DNA of 64,000 nt from Cymodocea nodosa (lineage: Eukaryota > Streptophyta > Magnoliopsida > Alismatales > Cymodoceaceae). Under the pieces are notes generated by a model. That model ran no database searches and was not told the origin of the DNA. It saw nothing but the letters and a program-made list of their open reading frames with translations. The translations under genes were made by a program, and so were the position numbers. The DNA lies in NCBI GenBank assembly GCA_036874045.1, contig CM072336.1, positions 26,053,501 to 26,117,500 of the forward strand. The letters are read 5' to 3'. Below are positions 1-11,900 of this stretch, in pieces. The number at the start of each line of letters is the position of its first letter. The stretch's first letter is position 1.

Positions 1-1462
1 AGGAACATTCCAATCAGAGAGGCCAAGAAGACATGAGAAGCATCGTAAGGATAATTTCAACATTTTCCTTTCCTTTATCTGATGAATGGATTTACAGGAT
101 GGAACAACCTTTGAGGTGTATTCATCGCATGTCAGTGGAGGAAACAAACAAAATCTTTAAGGTGTGGCCACAAATTGGTTCAAGAAGATAAGCAAAGATC
201 TAAGTACAAAGGGGAGAACATGTAGAGGAAATCAAGGCAAGATTCAGGATTCAATCCTAGAGTTGCAAGTATACATACCCAGAAGAGGAAAGGAAGGGGC
301 GGTCGGATGAAAAAAGAAAAAGCAAATCTGAATTTCCAAAAACGCCCCTATACGTCCTCACTGCTCCCGCTCTCCCGTCCCTTTCTGGCTCCCGCACTCT
401 CCGATGATTCCTTTCTGATCCCTAAATCCACCGTAGCGGAGAAATTCGACCGCGAGGAGGTGAACGATCCGAACTTCGGGGTTGTCCCGTTCGGCGATTC
501 CGGCATCGTCGTATCGAAGGAGAACGAACATCCACCTCCACTGTCGACAACAACCGCTGCGATTTCTTCTCCCCTCCTGCGCGTCCTCTTCTTCTCTCGG
601 TTCTCCTCCTCTTCGATTTCCCAGTCGTCTTCATTTTCCACCTTTTCTTCTTGTCCACCTTCCCCGTGTTCTTGTTGATCTTGTACGTTGCCGTCGGGTG
701 ATGGAACCGTACTCGTCGCAGGAAGGATTTCGTCGTCGTGGGGAGGAGATGGAGGCCACATCCGACATTCTTCCGCTGCCATCGGTACGTTCTTGGGAGT
801 GGGAACTCGAGGAAGCTTCAAGCTTCGTTTGGTCTGGGTCTTTCCTGGTGTGGGGAGGCGCGAATGAGATGCCCGTGGAAAATTTAAAAAAAATTCACTT
901 TTTTCTTTACTCTAGTCTTCTTTACTTTCTACCGTAAAGACGAAATAAAATCAATAAATGATAATACACTTGTTATATTTATCGGGTGCATTAAGGAAAT
1001 GACTTTTGTTAAACAAATAAGAACGCATTAAGGAAAAGTGCCAGGTGAAAAAATCACCGTTCGAAGAAGGAAAAATATGAAGCGAGGCGAACTTTGGAAA
1101 AAGTTATTTCTTCAAAAGATAATTTTATATTTTTACCCTCATTTTAAAGTTTTTTTTTTTTTGTGCTCGATATTTCTCATTTACGTCGATGACACTTCAC
1201 AAAGACAACATTTGATGGATTTAAAGTTTTCGACAAATTCAAGTTATCAAATGCATATTTAGCATACAATTTAAATAAAATATCTTAATTTTAAATCCAA
1301 ACAAAGAAATAGCATTATGAAAAGCCAACACAACAATCGGATCCAACACAACCCGTTTATCACACCCGAACCCAAGCGATAAGGCGAGAAAACCCCTCTC
1401 CCCGTTTCCATCTCCCTCGCGTTTTCTTCTGGATAAACCAACGAAGAGGAGGGCGCGTTCCA
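1..1462. other. Upstream spacer with GC-rich island
   Basis: No gene is recognised here. The stretch from about 300 to 860 is GC- and CpG-rich, while the flanks at 1-300 and 880-1300 are AT-rich. Both strands of the island are open: 307-678 on + (123 codons) and 348-821 on - (157 codons, acidic and E/K/R-rich). Neither translation matches a family I know, and openness on both strands is expected in GC-rich DNA. On + there is an ATG near 701 whose frame runs to a good splice donor (GTACGT) near 783. This could be the first exon or 5' leader of an unrecognised transcript, or a CpG-rich promoter region. A GATAAGG I-box-like site at about 1378-1384 lies 80 bp before the bS20c start codon, which would fit a light-regulated plastid-protein gene but is only a short match. 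Confidence 0.4.
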
Positions 1463-3783
1463 ATGGCTTCGCTCCAGCTGCTGTCTTCCACTTCAGCATG
1501 TTGCTTCTCTCTTCCCTGCAAACCCAAGCCCTTCACCATCAGCCGGAGCTTCTCCCTCCCCTCTCAGACGTACAAGCCCCTGGCTTTCTCGGCCAGTGTC
1601 TCCATCGCCGCTTTCCCCAAAGGTGAGCCACTCTATTCCATGTTTCGACCGTGACGTTGGGTTCTTTTTGGGTTTGATGGCTCCGTCTGGGTTTATTTGG
1701 TTTGGGTAGCGGTTCTTGTGGTTTGTGCTCGAGTAGCCTAGACGTTGGATCTTTGTGCTATCCAATTCGCTACATGCTCTGAGCAAGCGTTGGTTGATCG
1801 TGATTAGGAATGGTGAAAGGTGAATTAAGAAAAATGTAAGCTTTAGTGCGGCGGTATTAGTTGTCTTTCTACGGATGAATCTAGAAATGAGGCCCGTGGT
1901 TTAGAAATTAGGACCAGAGAGCCACGTTGTATAATACGTTGGATAAATGTATCCTGCTTTTGTTGTTGTCTTCCAGCTGATCTTTGGAGGGGGCAAGTGG
2001 AGAAGAAAAAGCCTATTCGTAGGCCGGTGGTATGCGAGGCTGCTCCCAAGAAGAAGGCAGACTCTGCAGCAAAGAGGGCTCGGCAGGCTGAGAAGAGACG
2101 CATCTATAATAAGGCCAAGAAGTCGGAGATGAAAACTCGGATGAAAAAGGTGAGTTCAAGTTCAACCATTTGATATTGGATGTTGTATACGTGAGACAGT
2201 TTATTGCTGCATTCCAAGAATCCTGATGTGCTACTTGTCAGTATGGTTTCCAATGTTTTGCATACACACCCTTAATTTAAGAAAAGACGTTTTAAGTGTC
2301 GGCATTTGGCTACTCCATATGAATGAGATGATTGTATGTCCCCTCCCACTTCGACAGAACATAATGCTTTCTAGTGATTTTGTTTGTGTTATTTTCCTCT
2401 CCAAAGATCTGGATTTTGTAAAAGTGAAATGTTTCAACACCTTTGGATACGTGATTCAACTTTAGATTCTTGTTATAGATATAATGATCCAATTGGAAAG
2501 GCCATCACTGTAGAGTTCCTTACTATTGTGCACCAAGCATCAATCTCCCTGAGAATGGCTAAATGACTGGTCTTTTTTAGCTTTAACTTTTCTTTTTGAG
2601 GCCATATTCTAGATGTTAAATGTTCCTGAATGATGAATGGTAGAACATGCTACTTTCCCTAGAGATGTCCATAAGAAACATTCCCAGAGGTGCCCGCATA
2701 CCCCCTTACGTACATGGGAAGGAGGAAATAGATGGAAGTGACTATATGGATTTTATTACTGTATGACTAATAGATACATGGTGAAATTTTTACTTAAATT
2801 AATTAATTATTGCTCTTTGATCCATAGGACTTAAAATCCACTAATTTTTATTAAATTTTAGTCATTGATTTTTAAAGAAAAAAAATATATATAACTCGGA
2901 TTATATTAACACTTTAATATATCGTAAAATACACTATAGATTAAGTGATTATATTATTATATTTTGGTTTAAAAAGGAAAAAATAACCAAAGATAAGCAA
3001 TGCCTCTAGGAACACTTTTCTAATGGTAATATAGGTTTTTTTCTGGAGGAGCTCTCTAAGAAATGTTCAATATGTGAAAAACTGAAACTAGGATATTTGT
3101 GTTTTTGTAAAAATGCTTATCCTGATCTTTACAAAAATGAGAAGAATTTTTTCATTGCTCGCCATATCACATGTCAAGTCCTAAATGAGAATTTTTATGT
3201 GAGGCTTACTCTATCAAAATGTTCTCATGTAGTTGTGTTTTTTGCTAATGGCGGTGTTTCTAATTAGATTCAAATTGGTCTTCTTCCTTTATAAAGAGAA
3301 GACCAACTACGTTGGTTTTTATGTAGTTGTGTAGAATTGGAAGTTTTACACAATTGGGAGGGAAGTAAACGAGAGCAAAGTACCATCTCTTTCCCAAAAG
3401 TCCAATGGTTTGTGTTCTTTTGTCTTCACTTGGGAGTACCTCATTCTTTATTGTTACTTTCTTAGGACTTTGTTAATCATGCTTTGATATGTTTATCAAC
3501 ACATAGTAGAAACCTTGAGGTCCTAAAATTTACTGTACTTCCGTTTTATGATTAGGTCCTTGAAGCATTGGACGTGCTCAGAAAGAAACCAGAAGCACAA
3601 GCTGAAGAGATTCTTCCAATTGAGAAGCTGATCGGAGAGGCATATTCAGCTATAGATAAAGCCGTGAAGTCGGGCACATTGCACAGGAACACAGGAGCCA
3701 ACCGGAAGTCTCGCCTTGCAAGACGGAAGAAAGCTGTTGAGATGCACCATGGCTGGTATACTACTGCAGCTACCACTCCATAA
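1463..3783 (+). CDS. RPS20: Plastid 30S ribosomal protein bS20c (nuclear-encoded)
   Basis: This is a component of the small subunit of the chloroplast ribosome; bS20 binds 16S rRNA early in 30S assembly. Three exons, 1463-1622, 1977-2149 and 3556-3783, join in frame (phases 1 and 0) to give 186 aa. All introns are GT-AG, and the second is 1.4 kb. Residues 1 to about 75 are a Ser/Ala/Pro-rich, acid-poor transit peptide starting MASLQLLSST. The mature part is very basic and matches bacterial S20 in order: an Ala/Lys/Arg-rich helix (AAKRARQAEKRR, YNKAKKSEMKT), a middle helix, then the family signature GTLHRNTGANRKSRLARR near the C-terminus. The short tail MHHGWYTTAATTP is plant-like. The first ATG of the open exon was chosen because it starts a typical transit peptide. 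The identification is firm. Confidence 0.95.
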
Positions 3784-5954
3784 GGTGGAAAGGTGAGGGA
3801 ATGGGGGTGTGCGTCAATGGATATATTAGGATGTGGGTGATACAGAAGCATGTTTTTGTTTTTTTTCCTTGTACCAGATATTGCAACATTTTTTTTTTTT
3901 TCAATATTAGGGCTTGGTTTCGAACTGATTGTGGTTTATGGCCTGTTTCTTCCTAGCGCTTGGAGCATTGAACGCCTTTTAATTTTGATTTCAGCCAATG
4001 TACAGATTCATGACTGAGTGCTTGTTCAGTGTTATATTTAAGCCGAAGTTCATAATCTAATTTACATTGTATATTGATCCACCTTATCTTCACAATTTTC
4101 TGAAGGTAAAAAATTGTTCTTCCATATACTTATCCCCAAATTTGGGAAAATTGCATGGCAATTAATTCAATATTATTATTTCAATGAGGTGGACTCCCAA
4201 GCAAGTAGAGATTTGTTGAGGAAGCCAACTTGCAGATGCAGCTTTGCATGACCACCCAAGAGTTCTAGGCTTATCACCAACTGGTGATGGTTTCAGACGA
4301 AGGATTTGAAGATCTTAATCTTCAGAAGACATCCAATAAGGGTCAACCACCTTTTAACTACTGGCAAATTCAAGTAAGACCATGAAGACCTTAACTCTCA
4401 ACCAATGTCGGTCAGGGTTAGTCTCCCTTGATTATCAACAATTTTAAGCGAGGATGTGAAGACCTTGAACATTCAAAAAAAATCTAAGAATGGTCAATTG
4501 TCTTTGACCATTGCCAGCTTTAAACAAGAACGTGAAGACCTCAACCCTCACATGTTTGAAAACTTCGAACAATGTTTGATTGCCTTTAATCGTTGACAGT
4601 TTCAAACAATATTTTGATGGCAGTTATCACTCCCTACCTCAAAGGAGACATATGACAACAAAATTTCCCTAATTGTTGAAAATAATAGAAATGGAGGTGA
4701 TGATCATGGTCGTTGACTGGCAATTTCCACTCTCTTCCAAACCAAGATCGATCGGATCATGCTGCTCCTTCAATCTACTCAGCTTGGTCTCGCTCGATGG
4801 TTGGTGACTTGAAAAGTTTCATGAGCATAAGCTGAGAACTTATTCTCCCCCCCCCCCCCCCTCCTTCCCACTATTTATAGAGATCGATTAATGCTTCTCG
4901 ACCACTAGACAAGATGTTGGGTGCTTTTCTCCTACTCCACACTTGCCTAGTGCAATGCATTGCCAAAATTGATGTAACATCGTTAGCTATAAACACCACA
5001 GCAAATGTAAAATTGTGATGTTAGAAGTACACCATATAACCTGAACTTTATCAACCATTCATCCAACCTAACATATATTACAAGAGATCGTTCAATTCAT
5101 CCAATTGACCATCGATATAACCAATTCTACCCAACGAGAAGAACAAAACCCTTATAAAATTTGTGGAAAAGTGTATCGTCGTTGTGGAGATGTAATGGAA
5201 ATTTAAGTTTTTATTTATTATTATATTGATAATGTTCTTGTTTGAATAACTTTCTTTGAATGAAGACCTTCTTCACCGATTATACCATTGTGTAGCAGAA
5301 AGTAAAATTACACACACGACAAATAAGGAGTTGCGTTAAACATAAACTTGTGTATTTTATTATTTATATCTTCATGCAGAAATAAGGAGTTTTGGCGCTA
5401 TTTCATTGTGTTGCTAGTGTAATAAGGAAGGCAATGATGGTGTGAGTGCTTGGATGCTCTTTGTTGTATACTTTGAGGTTGAATCATGAAAGTGGAGGTT
5501 GTTGATCTTGAACCACGGTTGAAGTCTTACCTGACGTGAAATATATACTTCATGGAGGATCAAAAGGACATAGGCTTTAAATTTGATTTCTGATTCTTTG
5601 TGATCGGCCCATTCGATGTTACTGAAACTAACATCATACGCTTGTGGTTATTATTTGGGACTTAATTTTTCCCAACAAGGTGTAAGAAAAATTCAGTAAT
5701 CACCTCATAAGATCATATAATATCAAAATAGTGTTCTGCACAACCATATAACCCTAATCTTTTTCTAGCATGGCCAAACAAAAATGTGTTACAGATCCTC
5801 AGATGTTTGCATACAAATGCATTGTACACAATATAACTAACCATTAGACACACCAGCAAACCTACATCTGAAGGCGCCAGCCAATGTTTATAGTCTACTC
5901 TTCCAGGTTTTTATGTTGAGATATTCAGAGTTCTGTGGATTGCATATCACCCCA
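3784..5954. other. Spacer between bS20c and the GT92 gene
   Basis: The 3' UTR of bS20c occupies roughly the first 250 bases. The rest holds no gene I can support. It contains the ~75-bp tandem repeat listed separately, a C homopolymer at about 4849-4861, and AT-rich DNA. The 3' UTR of the convergent GT92 gene probably takes up the last few hundred bases. Confidence 0.6.
4309..4612. repeat. Diverged ~75-bp tandem repeat, about 4 units
   Basis: The recurring anchor (T/G)GAAGA(C/T)CTTAA occurs with AAGAYC starting at about 4309, 4385, 4459 and 4535, so the period is 74-76 bp. Units also share a following CTCAACC/CATTCAA-like segment and a TTGACC..TTTAA(A/G)C segment before the next anchor. The copies are much diverged, so this is an old minisatellite or the remains of a repeat-rich transposon or LTR segment. 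Confidence 0.7.
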
Positions 5955-8900
5955 TCATATTTCCAAGTGTACATCACTCATTGTTGGTGGCGACAACGGC
6001 GGTATGGCGGGCTGGTGGTCATTGGTCGCCTCCAATATCCTTCTTGAAGCTGTCTTAAAAGCTCCTTTACCAAATTTCCTCATGTGTGTAGCTCGGGCTG
6101 TGTGTGACCCACTTGAGTTTTCATTGGAGGCATCAGAAGAAGTGTTCAGCTGCAGGTGTTGCTGCATCGAATGTGACTTTGCAGCTGATATAATAGAGTT
6201 GTATATGCCAGACTCCCTCAAACTTTGAATGATGGTCTGCAGATGTATTTCATAGATTCAAACTCCAGTGTTATGGAATTCTAATCACCAAACAAAAAAA
6301 GAAATCACGATACATAAAAAATCCAAGAGTTACCATTGGAGCATATATTCGGGTCAAGATGCCCCTCCGAAGAAGCTTTAATTTAAGTTGCTTATCAGTC
6401 CAGACGACACGTTCGCGAAACCTGCATGTAGGGGGAAACAAAAAAAAAAAAAAAAAAAAACTTAGAAACAGAACTATATTCCATATCCATGGATTAGTGA
6501 TTCAAACACAAGGGCAAGTAAAAGCAGAAATTCATTAACGAAGAGAGATTACGGTACCAGCGGAACATTTCTTCTTCCGTGGCGGTGGATGCGATGATGA
6601 AAGCCTGAAATATAAAGAGAGAATTTGACATGAAACAGCATAATGGCGTGTTCCTTCAATTTAGGAGCTTCTGTAAATCCTGGACATGATGGCATTCGCT
6701 TTAGAGTTGTGTGTAAACTTACAGCTCGGTCAAATTCTAGCATGAAGCATCTCTTCACATCTTCCTTTGTTGGTTTACACCCACACCGATCGCGTCTAGA
6801 TGTCAGGTCAGAAAACTTTGTGTATGTGAAATGCAGAACAGCAGCTTCCTCCAATTTTATCTCACTGTGTCACACACGAACACATATAGCCATCAATCAG
6901 TTAATTAGTTAATCCATGCGATCCACAAATATATTTCTGAAAATAACCAACATAGACCAATGAATCCATCATGACACGTGACAGAAGAAATATTTGGTTT
7001 GAAGATAAACATAACCTTTGAATGAAAACCTACTTTGGTGTTTTCATGTAGTTGTGCCATCTGTGTGCACCATTAGGGCGAAGATGATCTTGAAGTCGCG
7101 CAGCTGATTTTCCATTTCCGTAAGTTAGGAAGTAATTGGGATTACCACGTGTTGCTTCCTTGTACAAGCTGAAGTAGGTTTCTTTCGTCAAGTGATCATA
7201 GTTCTTTTTGAACATAGACACCTGTTGATAAAGGGATTACATTGGCAAATTTCTCATTGATAATGCACCAAACCAATTGATACACATCCTAAATTATGCA
7301 TATATGGTATGCTTTACAATGTTTCAGTTGAAGCTCTTCTTTCTGGAGGACAATTCCTAATCACTAGACAACTTTTTAGTTATTTACGGTTAGCCTCCAA
7401 CCTTGATCAAACCATCCATTATTGAATTAGTACCTGGGCTAAATTCTATACATAAGTGAGTGTAAGAACTTAAATGTACTTTATCCTGGAAAATCGTTGA
7501 AAAAGATCAAATAAATGAGTACCTCGCCAAAAGGATCCTTTATGTCTTCCCGTTCAATACTACTCTCCTATAGCAAAGAAAACACGGCTAAGTTTATTGA
7601 TGATATATTACTTTGTGGAAATGTTACCATTTAGTTGTTTAACTTACATAGTTGGGGAAGACAACCATATCAATATTCCCAGGGACTTCAGATAACAACT
7701 GCCGCAAGGAATACTCTTTGGCACCTGCTGGATGCATGAGCTCATCTGTGTCCAAATGGATTATCCAATCCATACCAGCATCCTATGGATGGACAAGAGA
7801 TGTAATAATTAATCATAAGAGTGACGAATATCAAAAACACAATAACCAGGATGGTAATAAAAAATGAATTTTGAAATTTAATGGAAGCTACTAAAACGCT
7901 ATTGGATAAACATCATTAAACTCGACAGGCTCTTTAAAAACACAATCAATGATGACAACAATGGATCACAATTATTATGACTATCAACCCCCATTAAGTT
8001 GTAATCTTACCCGTGCCATGACAATTGCCATCTCCATGTTAAGTGACTGCTTCACAAATAATTCATAGTTACATGGTTTGAAGAAAAAATTTGAAAGCCA
8101 CGTCTCGTTCCATATGCGACTGCAACACAAAATGTTGGTAACAATAACAATTTAAGATGATGCCCATGTTGAACCTATTCTACTAAATCTATTCATTTGT
8201 TTATATCAAAATATTCAAAGTTCAATATGTATGCTATCCTTTAGAGTACAAAAATTGATAAAGAAGTAAAAAATAACCTTGTTGATGAAAAATGACAAAT
8301 AATTATACCAACATAATAACAGAATTATACCAATGATACATGCTTGCCAAATAAATAAAAATTTAAATGCTCAGTATATTTTGTTACCATCCTGGGAGTA
8401 TATTGACCCATGCATACAAAATAACCCTTGATACTTAGTAAGGCTTAACTATTACTAATATAAAAAACCCATTATCTTGGAAAGAACGATCATCAAACAA
8501 GACTAAAACCAATTTTGTACATAGAGCATTCAGATAAAAACATAATCACGAACTACAGAGCACAGTAACCATTTTCATTCAATGGAAGCCTAATGGCATA
8601 GATGCCAGAACAATGCTCTAGTGGTATGTATATTTGTGTGTGTGTGTCTATATGATAGATATCTAGTACACTTTGCCTCACAATTATACTAAGTGAGGCC
8701 AAATCTTCTCCATCAATTTGATCAACACATTAACAAAACCACTTAACAAAAAAAGGAGAAAAACAAATAAAATTATTTTTAACAAGGATAACTTTTTTAA
8801 AAAAAATTATCCAAATTTGGTAGTGACCAATTAGCAACCGATGACACTAGAAAGATGGTGGATATCAAATAAAGTCTGTGGTATCAAAGAACAAATCTAA

Positions 8901-11900
8901 ATTATCCAATAAAATAATTATGAAATACAGAAAAACAAGTGAAATAAAATAATAATAATCAAATGATTATTTTTGCTCTAACTAGAAATCTAATTAGTAA
9001 ACTAAAATTGATTTCCTACAAGTTTTTATGTTTCATTGTAAATGATTAAGAGGTTTGCCACACTACAAATTAGGATGAGTCTGGTACCATTGATGGTACC
9101 ATAGAATTCCTTACATGCCAAAATCCTTTGATCTTAGTCATTCATTGAAATTCATGGATGGTGAGATTTAAATTTAAAAATAGCATTTGTAACTACCAAA
9201 CAAGGTGGTCATTTCTTTGTGAGAGAATTCATTTTTACAGGAATTTTCCTATAAATTACTTGAAAGTCCATTTCACTATTTTAGTTTTAAAATTATAGTC
9301 AAAACATTTTTAAATTGAAAATGTTTATTATTTTTATTTAAAATACTTTCGTTTTAGTTTTAGAATACAAAATTAAAGAAATTTAAAAACAAGCTAATGT
9401 TGCTCATACATACTTAGAAAACTAAAACTAACATAACAATTAAATCAAACGTCAACACATTTTGTTGGAATTTCACCAACATGGGTCATTTTTTCAATTT
9501 GTTGACACAACATCAAAATTGATGTCAACACTATAATTCTGTTTAGACATGTCTTTTTTTCTTTCCCACATTTCCATTGACATGTACTAATATATTGATA
9601 TTTTACCAACGGTCTTTTTTAAACTCATTGAAGTCCGACACAAAATTGAAACTGAAACAATCAGAAATTAATGTAAAATGTATTGATAACCACTTTCTCC
9701 ATTTTATCAAAAAAATTGAAATAATTATTTACACTAACACAAATTTAGTAATCATATCTCACTTTCCTAAAATTTAGCATCTGCTAGAAAAAAAATATAG
9801 TCACCACAACCACTCAGACTTAATAAGTGGTTTCATTGATGGTTGTTGGATTGGCATCTAACATAATTGAAAATTAATAGCTGATCCTAAAATAACTGAT
9901 TTCCCCACTTTCTCAAATATGATTTGTTAAAAAATTATATTATCTTAAATCTAGCAAGATGATGTTGATATTACATAATTGGAAACTTCTGAAAACTAAT
10001 TGAAAATTAAAAGTAAATGTATAGATAACTGCTGTCCACTTTCTCAAAAAAAAATTGAAATAATTATATTAACACAAATTTAGAAAAACAAGATAGCCAC
10101 CAAACCACTTTCCTAATATTTAAGAAAGTGGAGAGATTGGTTATTAATTTCTGATTATGTTTAGGAATGTGGCTACGTCAGACCACCAAATGAATGGGCA
10201 CCATTCTGATTGATGCTGAAGCTCAAGTTCTTCTTTCTCCCTTCCCTCCTTGTCTACTTGAGGTTAAGGGTGATGTTCTTCTTTCTCCCTCCCTCCCTCA
10301 TCAATCATTGGGTGTGACCTCTACACTAGCCAAGTCCAAAGATCAGGTTTGAATCCAGAGCAGGACATTACTCACTACATCATGTGTGACCAATTCTCAA
10401 TGTGCCATTACTCACCAAGTGGTATCAAGGCATAGATGGTTCTTTGGCTAGACCTGATTCAATGATGATGGAACAAGGCATGGAAACAGTGAAGGAAAAG
10501 AGGTGGATCACCAAAATTTCTTGAAGATTTGTGGTGAGGTTCCATTGAAGTTTAACCAGAGAGTAAAATGCAGTATAGGACCCTTGAATTCATAAATAAA
10601 TGTCATTTCCCTTGAATGATTGAATTAGTGGCCATACATGTGTGTTCACTTGTATGTAGGCTTGAGGTAAGCTTGAATGATCATCCCAAGGAATCGTAGA
10701 AAATGTAAATGAGATGTTTGAGAAAATTCTCCCATTGGATTATGCAAAAAAAGGGATTTGCTAGGACAAAATCAGAGTAAAAACATGAGCTTGTATATGG
10801 AATGACTTTAATTGATGACATAATCTTATGCATGTATATGGATAATGACATATAATAATGTGATTATTATGTGTATAGCTAGGCCTAGTCATGTGAAACC
10901 AACTTAGTGGTAGTTGCATGATTAGGCTAGGTTTTAGCATATAAATCAATATCACACATAAAAGTAATCCGGCATATTTATGGACTAATATAGAATTATA
11001 ATGATTAAACATGTGAAAGGAAATGAAATAGTCAATATAATTAGTGCATAATATGATTATAATCCTTGATTATGGTGCATGTTTTTGTGTGAAAGTGCAC
11101 TGGCAGGTCTTGGTCTCCTTAATTGACATGGAAACATGACCAGCCTAATGGTTGTGGTGTCTTGAAATTTGTGCTTGGTGTGATTGTTTTCTTAGATATT
11201 GTTAAGAGGATGTAATCACCAAAAGTTGACCTTGGTGGAGAGTATGATATCACACAGCCTTAGCCAACACAACTATTTAGAGTTGATTACGCTTGGTGTG
11301 ATTGTAGCTCTTGTATTTCATGCATGCTCTTATGTTAAGATGCACAAGGTGGTTTTGGTTTCCCAGTTTGACATGAGATTATGAGAACATGGAGGGCCTA
11401 ATAATAGTGATGCCTTGAGATTTGTACTTGGTGTGATTATAACCCTTGTGTTTGATGCATGCCCTTGTTTAGGATGCACCAAATGGTTTTAGTCCCCTTA
11501 TTTGACTTAGGTACATGGACGTCCTAGTGATTGTGGCATCTTGAGATTTATGCTTAATGTGATTGTAGCTCATCTTTGCCGTGGGGATGGAGTAGGTGAA
11601 TTTAATCCTAAGATTCTTGGTGTAATCATGTGATTTGTTGTTAGTACTGCTTATAGTTTGCTCCTCTACAGTTTTTCCTTGATGCAAGGATTTCAGTCTA
11701 TGTGGTTCTACTGCAATAATAATACTTTACATTCTAAGTTGTATTTGTATAAGGATTTATGTTTGACATGGGCTTTACAAAATTGTGTTTTTGTGTGTAT
11801 TTTATATCTATTTTAAATGTTTAGGGCAGGTGTGTATTTGGTGAAGTTGTATGGTCATCCATCCCTCTGTTACAATTTTTTTCTAAGTATTGGGTGAATG

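Noticed and set aside
4915-5677. Possible LTR with TGTTGGG...CCCAACA ends
   Set aside because: The flanking bases show no target duplication, no partner copy was seen, and a 7-bp inverted match over 760 bp can arise by chance.
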